This document shows, one piece after another, positions 1 to 9,845 of a stretch of DNA of 64,000 bases. Positions within the stretch are counted from its first letter, which is position 1, and each line of letters starts with the position of its first letter. This stretch comes from Pectobacterium carotovorum. GTDB taxonomy: Bacteria; Pseudomonadota; Gammaproteobacteria; Enterobacterales; Enterobacteriaceae. The notes below the pieces were generated by a model. That model did not search any database and was not told the origin of the DNA. It saw nothing but the letters and a program-made list of their open reading frames with translations. The stretch spans positions 2,914,001 to 2,978,000 of the forward strand of contig CP066552.1 of assembly GCA_016415585.1 (NCBI GenBank), read 5' to 3'. A program made the position numbers and the translations under genes.

Positions 1-293
1 ATCAGACTCATCTCCTCGCTCCAGTCGAACCAGGATTTAAGAAGATGGCGGTAAAAAGCCTGCGTTTCCTGCCACTCTGTTCCGTGCAGGCGCACCACTT
101 TTCCGGCTGGCAATTCAAATTCCAGCTCTCCCCACACCAGCCCTCTTTTACAGTGAATACTCAACAACTGATTAAAGGGGATCAGGTATTGATGTTTATC
201 GCCACTCACTTCGACACCGGCATTCAGTAACCGCACCCGGTTGTAAGGATGCTGGGCCAGATGTTTACCTAACGAGGTAGATTTCAGTTCCAT
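1..293 (-). CDS. helD: DNA helicase IV, 5' end only
   Basis: This is the N-terminal 97 or so residues of a protein that runs off the left edge of the window. The visible residues (start MELKSTSLGKHLAQHP, then IPFNQLLSIHCKRGLVWGELEF) match the N-terminal accessory domain of HelD, a UvrD/Rep-like 3'-5' SF1 helicase, as I remember the E. coli protein. The helicase motifs lie outside the window. It is divergent from yccF, as in E. coli, which supports the assignment. The start ATG is at 291-293 on the minus strand. Confidence 0.9.
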   Translation of the reverse strand, partial: MELKSTSLGKHLAQHPYNRVRLLNAGVEVSGDKHQYLIPFNQLLSIHCKRGLVWGELEFELPAGKVVRLHGTEWQETQAFYRHLLKSWFDWSEEMSL

Positions 294-490
294 GATGTTC
301 GCGCCATGACTATGTGAGAGGTTATTCGTCCATTTTTTATCGTTTATCTGTTCCCTAGTTTACCCGTTATAGGACTTCACGCTCTAGCCTTAAAAACAGG
401 TTAGGATATCCTGATGCTTAATGTGATAATTCTTTTACCATCAGCGAGTTTGGGACGTTATCTGGTTACCTTACAAGTACAGGAGAGACT

Positions 491-937
491 ATGCGTACTG
501 TGTTGAATATCCTTAATTTCGTATTAGGTGGTTTTTTCACCACGTTAGCCTGGCTTCTGGCAACAGTCGTCAGCGTGTTGCTGATTTTTACCTTACCGCT
601 AACGCGTTCATGCTGGGAAATCACCAAGCTGTCGCTCTTGCCTTATGGTAATGAAGCGATCCATGTTGATGAGCTACGGCCAGATGAAAAGAGCGCGATT
701 CTCAGCGCGGGCGGATCGCTGCTGAACATCTTCTGGTTCATTTTCTTTGGCTGGTGGCTTTGCCTGTCGCACATCATTACCGGCATAGCACAGTGCATTA
801 CGATCATTGGCATTCCTGTTGGCATCGCCAATCTTAAAATTGCTGCCATCGCGCTGTGGCCAGTAGGGCGTCGCGTGGTTTCCGTCGAACTGGCGCAGGC
901 AGCACGGGAAAATAATGCCCGCCGCCACTTTCGCTAA
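491..937 (+). CDS. yccF: Inner membrane protein YccF
   Basis: A 148-residue membrane protein with two hydrophobic blocks (about residues 5-40 and 70-125). It has the YccF-type repeats around FTLPLTRSCWEI and GIPVGIANLKIAAIALWPVG. Molecular function is not established for the family. The start ATG follows AGGAGAG at about 480-486, a strong ribosome binding site. It lies 20 bases upstream of yccS on the same strand and is probably cotranscribed with it. It is divergent from helD, preserving the E. coli arrangement. Confidence 0.9.
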   Translation: MRTVLNILNFVLGGFFTTLAWLLATVVSVLLIFTLPLTRSCWEITKLSLLPYGNEAIHVDELRPDEKSAILSAGGSLLNIFWFIFFGWWLCLSHIITGIAQCITIIGIPVGIANLKIAAIALWPVGRRVVSVELAQAARENNARRHFR

Positions 938-957
938 CGGCATCTAAGGATATTACG

Positions 958-3093
958 TTGCTCACCTTCGCCCCGGGAATTCGCCGCTATGTGTATAACA
1001 GCAGTTGGCTGTATACCATTCGCATCCTCATTGCACTGAGTGGTGCGGCGGCCGTTCCCTGGTGGCTAGGGCAGCCAACATCGACAATCCCCGTCACGCT
1101 TGGCGTCGTCGCGGCCGCCCTCACCGACCTTGACGATCGCCTCACCGGGCGTTTGCGTAATTTGTTCATTACGCTGGCCTGTTTTTTTGTCGCTTCCGTC
1201 TCGATTGAATTGCTTTTCCCCCATCCCTGGCTGTTTGGCCTTGGTCTGGCGGTATCGACCTGCGGCTTTATTCTGCTCGGTGCATTAGGGCAGCGCTATG
1301 CAACCATCGCATTCGGCGCACTGCTGATCGCGATTTACACCATGCTGGGCATATCCCTTTACGACAACTGGTATCAGCAGCCCATCATGCTGCTGATCGG
1401 AGCCTCCTGGTACAACCTGCTGACGCTATTCGGCCATCTGATATTCCCCATCCGCCCGTTGCAGGATAACCTCGCGCAGTGTTATCAGCTGTTGGCTCGC
1501 TATCTGGATGCCAAAGCCAATCTCTTCGATCCCGATATTGAAGAAGAAACCGACAAGCCCTTAATTGACGTCGCGATGGCAAACAGCCAACTGGTTGCGA
1601 CGCTCAACCAGACCAAGTCATCGCTGCTAACGCGTCTGCGTGGCGATCGCGGCCAGCGCGGAACGCGTCAAACGCTGCACTACTATTTTGTCGCGCAGGA
1701 TATTCACGAACGGGCCAGCTCATCGCATGTTTACTATCCGCAATTGCGTGAGAAACTGCGCTATAGCGACGTCCTATTTCGTTTTCAGCGCCTGCTGAGT
1801 AGGCAGGCCAAAGCCTGTCAGCAGTTGTCGCAATCCATTCTGCTGCACCAAAAATATCAGCATGACGGCCGCATTGAGCGAGCTTTCGTGCATCTCGAAT
1901 CCGCTATTGCACGTATCGCAGCCAGCAACATGGCAGACGCCGCACAAATCAAAGCACTCACCTATCTCTTGAATAACCTGCGCGCCATTGATGCTCAGTT
2001 GGCGACTATCGAATCCGAACAGGCCATTGAGCAAGAGAACAACCCGGAAAACACGCTGGCAGACGACAAAATCACGGGCTGGAGTGACATCCGCTTACGC
2101 ATTAGCCGCCACCTGACGCCGCAGTCAGCACTGTTTCGTCATGCCATCCGTATGTCCGTGCTACTCTGTAGTGGCTACGCGTTAATTCAGATCACGGGCT
2201 TGCAACACGGTTACTGGATTCTGCTAACCAGCCTGTTTGTTTGTCAGCCCAACTATAACGCCACTCGGCGGCGGCTGACGTTAAGAATTATCGGGACATT
2301 GACCGGTATTTTGCTCGGCCTACCTATCCTGTACTTCGTTCCTTCGCTGGAAGGACAACTGACGTTGATCGTTATTAGTGGCGTACTGTTTTTCGCCTTT
2401 CGCAACGTGCAGTACGCCCACGCGACCATGTTTATTACGCTGCTTGTCCTGCTCTGTTTCAACCTGTTAGGTGAAGGCTTTGACGTTGCGGTGCCACGCA
2501 TCATTGATACGCTACTCGGATGTGCCATCGCCTGGGCGGCAGTGAGTTTTATTTGGCCGGACTGGCGCTTTCGCGGTCTGCCAACCGTCATCAATAAGAC
2601 ATTGAACGCCAACTGCCGTTATCTTGATGCGATCATGGTTCAATATTATCAGGGGAAAGATAATAGCTTGCCTTATCGCATTGCACGCCGCGATGCACAT
2701 AACTGCGATGCAGAGCTGGCATCCGTCGTATCGAATATGTCTTCAGAGCCTCATGCGACCAGAAGCAAGCTGGACAGTGCATTCCGCTTCATGTGCCTGA
2801 ATCATACGTTACTAAGCTATATTTCGACGCTTGGCGCACACCGAGGGAAAATTACTTCAGCGGAAACTCTGCAATTGCTGGATGATGTCGTTTGTCACGT
2901 TGATGATGCGCTACACTGCAGCGAAGAGGAAAGTTTGCGTATCAATCAGAGATTGAAAACCATCACCGCCAGCCTTCAATCCCTTTCACCCGAGTCAGAC
3001 AGTAAAGAATCATTAATTATTCAGCAAATCAGCCTGCTGATCGGCCTCTTACCTGAACTCGTACAGCTAAAAAATGACATGATGACACTGTAA
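958..3093 (+). CDS. yccS: YccS/FUSC-family inner membrane protein
   Basis: A 711-residue protein with two hydrophobic halves (about residues 15-160 and 395-525), each followed by a soluble helical region. This is the layout of the FUSC/aromatic-acid-exporter-like family that includes E. coli YccS and YhfK. Conserved stretches include AAALTDLDDRLTGRLRN and QRYATIAFGALLIAIYTMLG. The proposed start is a TTG at 958, preceded by AAGGAT, and gives the same N-terminus layout as E. coli YccS. It probably forms an operon with yccF. Substrate is unknown. Confidence 0.88.
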   Translation: MLTFAPGIRRYVYNSSWLYTIRILIALSGAAAVPWWLGQPTSTIPVTLGVVAAALTDLDDRLTGRLRNLFITLACFFVASVSIELLFPHPWLFGLGLAVSTCGFILLGALGQRYATIAFGALLIAIYTMLGISLYDNWYQQPIMLLIGASWYNLLTLFGHLIFPIRPLQDNLAQCYQLLARYLDAKANLFDPDIEEETDKPLIDVAMANSQLVATLNQTKSSLLTRLRGDRGQRGTRQTLHYYFVAQDIHERASSSHVYYPQLREKLRYSDVLFRFQRLLSRQAKACQQLSQSILLHQKYQHDGRIERAFVHLESAIARIAASNMADAAQIKALTYLLNNLRAIDAQLATIESEQAIEQENNPENTLADDKITGWSDIRLRISRHLTPQSALFRHAIRMSVLLCSGYALIQITGLQHGYWILLTSLFVCQPNYNATRRRLTLRIIGTLTGILLGLPILYFVPSLEGQLTLIVISGVLFFAFRNVQYAHATMFITLLVLLCFNLLGEGFDVAVPRIIDTLLGCAIAWAAVSFIWPDWRFRGLPTVINKTLNANCRYLDAIMVQYYQGKDNSLPYRIARRDAHNCDAELASVVSNMSSEPHATRSKLDSAFRFMCLNHTLLSYISTLGAHRGKITSAETLQLLDDVVCHVDDALHCSEEESLRINQRLKTITASLQSLSPESDSKESLIIQQISLLIGLLPELVQLKNDMMTL

Positions 3094-3109
3094 AAATATG
3101 ACGTATCTC

Positions 3110-3730
3110 CTAGTGCTTTGACCCTTTGGAGACAGCGTTATTTTTATACCACTCCAACAGTTCATTGCGAATACCGCGAGGGAGTGCCGCCTGATGCGTA
3201 CCACAAATTGCACCAGCAAGCGCCAATAGCACGTTGACACTCAGATTAGCGCGAACTTTCCGCAATTCGAGATAGCTGTTTTTCGCGCCGCAATGCTGCA
3301 ATTCATCGACATTCGTTATCCCCGCCTTCCATAACAGACGCTCAATATCGTGGTTAAGGTTCGGAAGATCCTTTAAACGCCCGTTCGTACTTTTGATGGC
3401 TTTATCATACTGCGCGCCGACCAGCGCCAGACGGGCAAAATACAATAGCTGAACAGGTTCTTGCCATAATGATTCATCAACAAGAAAATAATTCAACGGG
3501 ACTGGCATACCGCGTTTGGTATAAATCAAATTAGGCATGTCACGCTGCTGAAAATATTCTTCATCCTTCTTACTAGCGCGAAGATAAAGCTCCCCTTCCG
3601 ACACCAGTCCAAAAATGGTTTTATTTGCTGCTATGCTATAGCCACCGAACTGGGAGCGTGAACTGATGTCCCCCAAAGATGAAAAAGAATGCTGAGATTG
3701 CAAAATCCTTTTTTTGCATAATTGTTTCAT
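3110..3730 (-). CDS. sxy: Sxy/TfoX competence regulator
   Basis: A TfoX-N domain (about residues 10-95, with FGGYSIAANKTIFGLVSEGELYLRA in two pieces) followed by a TfoX-C helix-hairpin-like domain (about 110-190). Sxy works with CRP at CRP-S promoters to switch on competence genes in gamma-proteobacteria. I chose the start at 3730 (MKQLCKKRI), which gives 206 residues and lines up with E. coli Sxy. A longer in-frame start at 3808 would add a hydrophobic leader not seen in the family. The gene is divergent from sulA, as in E. coli. Confidence 0.87.
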   Translation of the reverse strand: MKQLCKKRILQSQHSFSSLGDISSRSQFGGYSIAANKTIFGLVSEGELYLRASKKDEEYFQQRDMPNLIYTKRGMPVPLNYFLVDESLWQEPVQLLYFARLALVGAQYDKAIKSTNGRLKDLPNLNHDIERLLWKAGITNVDELQHCGAKNSYLELRKVRANLSVNVLLALAGAICGTHQAALPRGIRNELLEWYKNNAVSKGSKH

Positions 3731-3912
3731 TGCCATAATCCTTAGTATTGAAATGATCTCTTCCTGAACAATTAAAAATATCTGTAGCAGGAACAAATAA
3801 TTAAACACAGCCCCGATACGGCTTCAAACAGTAAATGTGTTTACTGTCTCTTGCATATGGAATATGCGAAGCGCTTTCAAAAAATCAGGTTGATTTTCAC
3901 ACACACAGAAGA

Positions 3913-3932
3913 TACTGTATATTCATACAGTA
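3913..3932 (+). promoter_or_regulatory. LexA (SOS) box of sulA
   Basis: The sequence TACTGTATATTCATACAGTA is a nearly perfect LexA operator, with CTG-N10-CAG at the right spacing. It lies 22 bases upstream of the sulA start and should repress it until DNA damage. This is the classic SOS control of sulA. Confidence 0.95.
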
Positions 3933-3953
3933 ACACTATGGGTGGAACTCATT

Positions 3954-4460
3954 ATGCGTGCACAATCAATTCGCTCTCACAACATGCAGTCGTCATCGGT
4001 TTCTGCAAATCAGCATGCTGCGGAAACCTCGATCGACGCGGGCGGAATCATCAGCGAAATCGTGTACAACGCCGCTCAACCCATAGTCACATACCTGCTA
4101 TTACCGCTCTTATTGCAGTTAGGTACGCAATCCCGTTGGTTGCTATGGCTTTCGCCTCAACAAAAATTGAGCCGTCCCTGGGTACAGCAATCTGGGTTAC
4201 CGTTGGATAAAATAGTGCAACTTCACCACATCAATCCGCTGTTTACGGTTGATGCCATGGAAAGAGCCTTGCTGACAGGAAACTACAGCGCGGTGTTGTG
4301 CTGGCTACCACTCGAATTAACGGAAGAAGATAAGGTTCGGCTACGGCATGCCGCACAGGCAGGAAATACATGTGGCTTTATCATGCGGCCAGAAAGTACT
4401 AGCGATGACGCCTATAGACTATTTCCCAGCCTGAAAATTCATTCGACATTGTATCATTAA
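3954..4460 (+). CDS. sulA: SOS cell-division inhibitor SulA
   Basis: A 168-residue protein matching SulA, which binds FtsZ and blocks septation during the SOS response and is normally destroyed by Lon. The family signatures [28 protein letters not shown] and the C-terminal IHSTLYH are present; E. coli SulA ends in a similar IHSNLYH. The ATG at 3954 is preferred over an upstream in-frame GTG at 3942, because GGTGGAA (3941-3947) is well placed as its ribosome binding site. A LexA box lies just upstream. Confidence 0.95.
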   Translation: MRAQSIRSHNMQSSSVSANQHAAETSIDAGGIISEIVYNAAQPIVTYLLLPLLLQLGTQSRWLLWLSPQQKLSRPWVQQSGLPLDKIVQLHHINPLFTVDAMERALLTGNYSAVLCWLPLELTEEDKVRLRHAAQAGNTCGFIMRPESTSDDAYRLFPSLKIHSTLYH

Positions 4461-4822
4461 GTAAATTAAGAATTTTCTCAGCCCCGTCAGGTTGCGTGCT
4501 ATACAGATCGCCGCAGAGCGGTATTCTTCGGGCTTTTTGGGTATATTTAATACAGCGAAAAGGCGTAAGATCTGTCAAAAGCATCTACTATTTGTTAGCA
4601 AGTATGTATGAATCGTGCGGTTTTCTTATGATGCAAATCACATCATACTTGTAACTTTCTCATCACGTTGTAGACTTTGACCCGCTGGAGTTGCTCTTTT
4701 ATAACGTCAGTTGACTGACAGCAAGTCATAAATAAGGGCAAAGTCTCCAACCAAAGGATTTTAACCAAAGGTTTATTAGCCCCTCAGGTTAATTACCGAT
4801 TTGGATGATAATGAGGCGTAAA
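4461..4822. other. sulA-ompA intergenic region (ompA leader)
   Basis: About 360 bases with no convincing coding sequence. In E. coli, ompA has a long structured 5' leader that sets mRNA stability, and the 130 or so bases before 4823 probably hold the equivalent. I could not identify the promoter hexamers with confidence. Confidence 0.5.
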
Positions 4823-5908
4823 ATGAAAAAAACAGCTATCGCAGTTGCAGTGGCACTGGCTAGCTTCGCGACCGTCGCGCAAGCAGCTCCTAAAGACAAT
4901 ACCTGGTACACCGGTGGTAAACTGGGTGTGTCTCAATTCCACGATACTGGTTTCTACGGAAATGGTTACACTGGTGTCAACAACAACCCAATCAAAAGCA
5001 AGTTAGGCGCTGGTGCGTTTGTTGGTTATCAAGCCAACCCTTACTTGGGTTTTGAACTGGGCTACGACTGGCTGGGTCGCATGAAGTATGCAGGTTCTAC
5101 TTCTGACGTAGCAGACAGTGCAAGCTTCAAAGCACAGGGCATCCAACTAGCAACTAAACTGAGCTACCCGGTTATGCCCGATCTGGACGTTTATACCCGT
5201 CTGGGCGGTATGGTATGGCGCGCTGACAGCCACGCTGACAGAAGCGGAACTCATCTCAACAACGACGACACGGGCATTTCCCCGCTGGCTGCGATCGGTG
5301 TTGAATACGCTATCGATAAAAACTGGGCTACTCGTGTTGACTACCAGTGGGTAAGCAACATTGGTGATGCAGGTACCGTTGGTGCCCGTCCAGACAACAT
5401 GCTGATGAGCGTTGGCCTGTCTTACCGTTTCGGCCAGGATGACCGTGTGGCGCCAGCTGTTGCTCCGGCTCCAACTCCAGCTCCAGCTCCAGTTGTTGAA
5501 ACCAAGCGTTTCACGCTGAAATCTGACGTCCTGTTCAACTTCAACAAAGCAACGCTGAAAGCAGAAGGCCAGCAATCACTGGATCAACTGTACACTCAGC
5601 TGAGCTCTCTGGATCCGAAAGACGGTTCTGTTGTTGTTCTGGGCTTCACTGACCGTTTAGGTTCAGAGCAATATAACCAAGCCCTGTCTGAAAAACGCGC
5701 ACAGAGCGTCGTTGATTACCTGGTTTCTAAAGGTATCCCTGCGAACAAAGTCTCTGCTCGTGGTCTGGGTAAATCTCAACCAGTTACGGGTTCTACCTGT
5801 GACAACGTGAAACCTCGTGCTGCGCTGATCGACTGCCTGGCACCAGATCGTCGCGTAGAGATCGAAGTTAAAGGCATCAAAGACGTTGTAACTCAGCCTC
5901 AGGCTTAA
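4823..5908 (+). CDS. ompA: Outer membrane porin OmpA
   Basis: A 361-residue OmpA. It has a signal peptide ([21 protein letters not shown], cut after residue 21 or so), an eight-stranded beta-barrel to about residue 200, and a Pro/Ala-rich linker ([13 protein letters not shown]). The C-terminal OmpA/MotB peptidoglycan-binding domain carries [20 protein letters not shown] in two pieces and ends near DRRVEIEV. It anchors the outer membrane to the cell wall. The start at 4823 is favoured by GAGG at 4813-4816; an in-frame ATG at 4805 would add six residues before the signal peptide. A strong terminator follows. Confidence 0.97.
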   Translation: MKKTAIAVAVALASFATVAQAAPKDNTWYTGGKLGVSQFHDTGFYGNGYTGVNNNPIKSKLGAGAFVGYQANPYLGFELGYDWLGRMKYAGSTSDVADSASFKAQGIQLATKLSYPVMPDLDVYTRLGGMVWRADSHADRSGTHLNNDDTGISPLAAIGVEYAIDKNWATRVDYQWVSNIGDAGTVGARPDNMLMSVGLSYRFGQDDRVAPAVAPAPTPAPAPVVETKRFTLKSDVLFNFNKATLKAEGQQSLDQLYTQLSSLDPKDGSVVVLGFTDRLGSEQYNQALSEKRAQSVVDYLVSKGIPANKVSARGLGKSQPVTGSTCDNVKPRAALIDCLAPDRRVEIEVKGIKDVVTQPQA

Positions 5909-5920
5909 GTTATTAACGAA

Positions 5921-5949
5921 AAAAAACCTCGCTCCGGCGAGGTTTTTTT
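5921..5949 (+). terminator. Rho-independent terminator of ompA
   Basis: A six-base GC-rich stem (CCTCGC / GCGAGG) with a TCCG loop, followed by seven T residues and preceded by A residues, so it may also work on the other strand. It lies 20 bases after the ompA stop. Confidence 0.92.
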
Positions 5950-6059
5950 ATGCCGGACATCCTTGTCCGTCACCCTGTGGGTCGTTGCTGCGCAACGTTG
6001 AAAAACGCTCCCTGCGTTTTTTTATGCGTGTTTGTCAGCCCAATAAATGAAGAAAGCGA

Positions 6060-6518
6060 TCACGTCTCGTCTTTATTCAGAATGGCTTTAAGATCCTGTT
6101 TAAGCAGCGACATCTGGCTGGCATATTTTTCTTTGTGCTCAGCGTCTTCGATTAACTGCACGATCGTTTCTGACAGAGTAACCCCACGTCTCTGAGCCAG
6201 AGCAGCAAGGCGCTGCCAGACCAAGTATTCCAAATCGATCGATTTCTTGCGTGTATGCTGGTGTTCTGCGTTGAAATGGCGTTTGCGCCGTGCGCGAATC
6301 GTTTGCTTCATCCGGTTTTCTAAGGTGGGATTCATACATTGCGCAATCCACTCCAACACTTTCACCGGCTGGTTTTCCATTTTAAGCAATGCCTGTACGG
6401 CATCATCCGCAGCGCTTTGCTCGAGAAAACGCGTAATCTCTTCTCCCTCCCGATGCTTCTTCACCAGGTATTTCCATTTCCACCCGCACTCAAGATTTTC
6501 TAGTTGTTGATATTTCAT
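6060..6518 (-). CDS. matP: Macrodomain Ter protein MatP
   Basis: A 152-residue MatP. This DNA-binding protein organises the chromosome terminus by binding matS sites and, in E. coli, links to ZapB at the division septum. The N-terminal four-helix part ([18 protein letters not shown]) and the ribbon-helix-helix part ([19 protein letters not shown]) are both clear. It sits between ompA and lonH as in E. coli. It is read towards ompA and ends after the ompA terminator. Confidence 0.95.
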   Translation of the reverse strand: MKYQQLENLECGWKWKYLVKKHREGEEITRFLEQSAADDAVQALLKMENQPVKVLEWIAQCMNPTLENRMKQTIRARRKRHFNAEHQHTRKKSIDLEYLVWQRLAALAQRRGVTLSETIVQLIEDAEHKEKYASQMSLLKQDLKAILNKDET

Positions 6519-6677
6519 ATTAAATTCTTCAGTGACCGCGTAACGTAACTTTCAGCATAACAGTTTTCCCTGATTTTGACCGCTTTCTGGCGGCTTTCTG
6601 ACAGCTTTTAAGACGATTAGCCAAACGTGGTCTGAGCTTCACCGTATGAAAGATGACGGAGAGATGACTCTCCTTAT

Positions 6678-8465
6678 GTGAAGTCTAGATTATTCTTGTA
6701 TAATCACGCTTTTCCTTCAGACGATTACATTGATACTTTGACCAGTAACCGACTCTCATGGCAGCATTTACTGCCCGATAATACGCCTTATCACACGCTA
6801 TTCACTCAGGCAGCTCAACTTGCTCCTGCTGAATTCTCCGCTATTCAGTCACGTCTGGCAGATAGCCTGACGCTCTTTTGCCACCCTCGTTCACCTTCGC
6901 GCTTTATGCTGTTGAAAGCGCAGGAGAATGATGAATATATGGCATTGATCGCCCGTGCGCTGAGCGCCATCAGGCCAGACTCCGGGGCGATACATGGCAG
7001 TAAATATATCATTGAGGGTCGTCATATCCGGGTCGAACCCGCCACACAGCCTGCGGATAACTTTGCCGCACAGCAGTCCTGTGGCTATCAGGAATGGATT
7101 GAGCCTGAACAGCTCTTCGGCTGCGTGCGCAGTTTTCACGATGACGTCACGCTGCACCCGGGGCTGATTCACCAGGTTAATGGCGGTACGTTGATCCTGT
7201 CGGCCAGAGCACTGCTGGCTCAGCCGTTGATGTGGCTGCGTCTGAAACAGATTATGGCTGAAGGCATCTATCGTTGGCTATCACCAGACGAGCGCAAGCC
7301 ACTTCCTGTTGATGTGCCGCCGATGCCGCTTGATGTTCGCCTGATTATTCTCGGCGACCGCGAAAGTCTGGCAGATATTCATGATATGGAGCCAGAATTA
7401 GGCGAACACGCGATTTACGGCGAATTCGAAGCGCAATTGCAGTTGATTGAAACTGACGACATGGCGCGCTGGTGCTCCTACATCAATGCACTATGCAGCG
7501 AAAATCAGTTACCGCTGCTGGATGCCGATGCCTGGCCAGCATTAGTGAACGTGGCGATACGCTACAGCGGCGATCAAGGCAATTTGCCATTATGCCCACG
7601 TTGGCTAATCGGCCAGTTAAAATATGCATCGCTATACGCCAGAGATGGCCAGATCACGGAGCAGGCGCTGGTTGACGCCGTTGCCGCTCGCCAATGGCGT
7701 GAAGGCTACCTTCGTGAACGCATGCAGGATGAAATCGAATTAGGCCAGATCCTGATCGAAACGGAAGGCGAAGTCGTCGGCCAGATTAATGGACTTTCCG
7801 TATTGGAATTCCCAGGCTATCCCGTTGCCTTTGGCGAACCAACACGTATCAGCTGCGTGGTTCACGCTGGCGACGGTGAATTCACCGACGTTGAGCGCAA
7901 AGCCGAACTTGCTGGCAATTTACACGCCAAGGGTATGATGATCATGCAGGCGTTCCTGATTACAGAACTGGAGCTTGATCAACAACTGCCCTTCTCGGCT
8001 TCCATCGTCTTCGAGCAATCGTATAGCGAAGTTGATGGCGATAGCGCCTCACTCGCAGAGCTGTGCGCGCTGGTAAGCGCCCTCTCCTTGCGGCCAATCA
8101 ATCAGCAGTTCGCTGTGACCGGTTCTGTCGATCAATTTGGTCACGTACAACCCATTGGCGGTGTGAATGAGAAAATCGAAGGCTTCTTTGAGGTCTGCCA
8201 GCGTCGTGGGCTGACGGGAACACAGGGCGTGATTTTACCTGCGGCTAATCTACGTCATCTCTGTTTACAGGAAGATGTCGTTGAAGCGGTACGCGAAGGG
8301 AAATTCCATCTTTTCCCGGTAGAAACTGCACCGGAAGCGTTGTCATTATTGACCAACTTAGCTTATGACGATGAACAGCTGCCAAACCTGCTGTCCGCCA
8401 TTCGTGAGAGAATTGGACAACTTGCACCGCAAGAACGTAGACGTTTCCCTTGGTTTTTCCGTTAA
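6678..8465 (+). CDS. lonH: Lon-like ATP-dependent protease LonH (YcbZ)
   Basis: A 595-residue member of the YcbZ/LonH group. The C-terminal Lon protease domain (about residues 360-560) contains SYSEVDGDSASLAEL with the catalytic serine and GGVNEKIEGF with the catalytic lysine. The N-terminal half is a degenerate ATPase-like region. Start choice is uncertain: GTG at 6678 gives the longest product, while TTG at 6738 gives an N-terminus (LTSNRLSWQHLLPD) that lines up with E. coli YcbZ. It is followed by the fabA control region, the same order as in E. coli. Confidence 0.88.
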   Translation: MKSRLFLYNHAFPSDDYIDTLTSNRLSWQHLLPDNTPYHTLFTQAAQLAPAEFSAIQSRLADSLTLFCHPRSPSRFMLLKAQENDEYMALIARALSAIRPDSGAIHGSKYIIEGRHIRVEPATQPADNFAAQQSCGYQEWIEPEQLFGCVRSFHDDVTLHPGLIHQVNGGTLILSARALLAQPLMWLRLKQIMAEGIYRWLSPDERKPLPVDVPPMPLDVRLIILGDRESLADIHDMEPELGEHAIYGEFEAQLQLIETDDMARWCSYINALCSENQLPLLDADAWPALVNVAIRYSGDQGNLPLCPRWLIGQLKYASLYARDGQITEQALVDAVAARQWREGYLRERMQDEIELGQILIETEGEVVGQINGLSVLEFPGYPVAFGEPTRISCVVHAGDGEFTDVERKAELAGNLHAKGMMIMQAFLITELELDQQLPFSASIVFEQSYSEVDGDSASLAELCALVSALSLRPINQQFAVTGSVDQFGHVQPIGGVNEKIEGFFEVCQRRGLTGTQGVILPAANLRHLCLQEDVVEAVREGKFHLFPVETAPEALSLLTNLAYDDEQLPNLLSAIRERIGQLAPQERRRFPWFFR

Positions 8466-8468
8466 ACC

Positions 8469-8485
8469 AACTGGTTTAACCAGAC
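8469..8485 (+). promoter_or_regulatory. Probable FadR operator upstream of fabA
   Basis: The palindrome CTGGTTTAACCAG (8471-8483) has the TGGT-N3-ACCA core of FadR sites. In E. coli, FadR activates fabA from a site near the promoter, so position and sequence both fit. It begins just after the lonH stop codon. The symmetric T/A substitutions around the centre differ from the strongest consensus. Confidence 0.6.
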
Positions 8486-8500
8486 GCAACAGACTTGCCC

Positions 8501-8540
8501 AGCGTACAGGTGTACGCTAACCTGCGTACAGGTGTACGCT
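8501..8540 (+). promoter_or_regulatory. Two tandem FabR-like operators
   Basis: AGCGTACAGGTGTACGCT (8501-8518) is an inverted repeat with perfect eight-base arms. A second copy (8523-8540) has one change in the left arm. The copies lie 22 bases apart, about two helical turns, and a partial third start (TGCGTG) follows at 8545. The arms match the FabR palindrome known from enterobacterial fabA/fabB promoters. Confidence 0.65.
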
Positions 8541-8578
8541 AACCTGCGTGCTTCATTAAAACAAGGCTTACAGAGACC

Positions 8579-9097
8579 ATGGTAGATAAACGCGAATCCT
8601 ATACAAAAGAAGACCTCCTTGCCTCCAGTCGTGGCGAACTGTTCGGCCCGAACGGCCCTCAGTTGCCTGCCCCTAACATGCTCATGATGGACCGCGTCGT
8701 TAAAATGACGGAAGACGGCGGTAAGTATGGCAAAGGCTATGTGGAAGCCGAATTGGATATCACGCCTGACCTGTGGTTCTTCGGTTGCCATTTCATCGGC
8801 GATCCGGTGATGCCAGGCTGCCTCGGTCTGGATGCCATGTGGCAATTAGTCGGCTTTTATCTAGGCTGGTTGGGTGGCGAAGGCAAAGGCCGTGCGCTCG
8901 GCGTGGGTGAAGTCAAATTCACCGGACAAGTGCTGCCAACAGCGAAGAAAGTGACGTATCGCATTCACTTCAAACGCGTGATCAATCGCCGTTTGGTAAT
9001 GGGGATTGCTGATGGCGAAGTACTGGTTGACGGTCAGCAGATCTATACCGCTGACGAACTGAAAGTGGGCCTGTTCAAAGACACCAGCGCTTTCTAA
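8579..9097 (+). CDS. fabA: 3-hydroxydecanoyl-ACP dehydratase/isomerase FabA
   Basis: A 172-residue FabA. The enzyme dehydrates 3-hydroxydecanoyl-ACP and isomerises trans-2- to cis-3-decenoyl-ACP, the entry to unsaturated fatty acids. The active-site histidine is H71 ([14 protein letters not shown]) and the acid is D85 (LGLDAMWQL), the canonical positions. The upstream FadR-like and doubled FabR-like sites indicate control by fatty-acid status. A hairpin lies just after the stop. Confidence 0.98.
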   Translation: MVDKRESYTKEDLLASSRGELFGPNGPQLPAPNMLMMDRVVKMTEDGGKYGKGYVEAELDITPDLWFFGCHFIGDPVMPGCLGLDAMWQLVGFYLGWLGGEGKGRALGVGEVKFTGQVLPTAKKVTYRIHFKRVINRRLVMGIADGEVLVDGQQIYTADELKVGLFKDTSAF

Positions 9098-9112
9098 GCC
9101 TCAGATAGCACT

Positions 9113-9136
9113 GCGGGCGAAAAACCTTTCGCCCGC
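9113..9136. terminator. Hairpin between convergent fabA and yebE
   Basis: A ten-base perfect stem (GCGGGCGAAA / TTTCGCCCGC) with an AACC loop, 16 bases after the fabA stop. There is no clean T run, but the position between convergent genes suggests a terminator. Confidence 0.65.
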
Positions 9137-9191
9137 GTTATCCGTTTATTTCTCCGACGTTATCTCACCACCGCTTAAACCATTCGCCCTA

Positions 9192-9845
9192 CTATGATGG
9201 ACTTTTCAGTTCATTGGTGATCGACTGCCGTACGTCTTGCGGTATCTTCAATTCGGTCGCTAACGCATCCAGATAGCTTTTCTCCATGAAGTGATCGACA
9301 TCAATGACTGCACAGCTCAGGAAGTAGACCTCAAGCGCCTCTTCCTCATTTTTCACATCTTTCGCCAGCAGAATCGGATCAAGCGGTTGTTCTATGGCTT
9401 CCTGCACCCAGCGGTGCGCTTCACTGCCCAGTTGCAGTTGCTGAATATTTTCATCAATACGCTGTTTCTCAGTCGCATCAATATGGCCGTCGCTCTTGGC
9501 AGCAAAAACCAAAGCCTGAATCAGACGACGCGCGCGAATACTTTCGCCAGAGGACTGGGTGCCAAACTGCGGGTCGTCCTGATGCGTATCGCGAACGCGT
9601 TTTTTGTACTGGTTCCACAACACCACGCCCGCCGCCGCACTACCACCAATAATCAACGCATTTTTACCCAACGAACCCATGATTTTTCGCGTGGACTTAT
9701 TCGACAACAACACGCCCGCCAAACCGCCTAGCGCAGCAGGCTTCAGCATATCGCCTAAATTGCCGTTTTTACCCCCTTGATGCTGATTCCCCTGCTTGCT
9801 ACCGGAGCCCAATAAGCCCTGAATCTGTTGCAGCCAATTATTCAT
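9192..9845 (-). CDS. yebE: YebE-like DUF533/TerB-fold protein
   Basis: About 217 residues. There is a polar, Gln/Gly-rich N-terminus, then a hydrophobic segment (about residues 65-82, ALIIGGSAAAGVVLW), then a C-terminal TerB-like helical domain (FAAKSDGHIDATEKQRI). This is the layout of YebE (DUF533), an inner-membrane protein of unknown function linked to envelope stress in E. coli. The ATG at 9845 (MNNWLQQ) has the better-spaced GAGG site than the ATG two codons upstream. Confidence 0.82.
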   Translation of the reverse strand: MNNWLQQIQGLLGSGSKQGNQHQGGKNGNLGDMLKPAALGGLAGVLLSNKSTRKIMGSLGKNALIIGGSAAAGVVLWNQYKKRVRDTHQDDPQFGTQSSGESIRARRLIQALVFAAKSDGHIDATEKQRIDENIQQLQLGSEAHRWVQEAIEQPLDPILLAKDVKNEEEALEVYFLSCAVIDVDHFMEKSYLDALATELKIPQDVRQSITNELKSPS

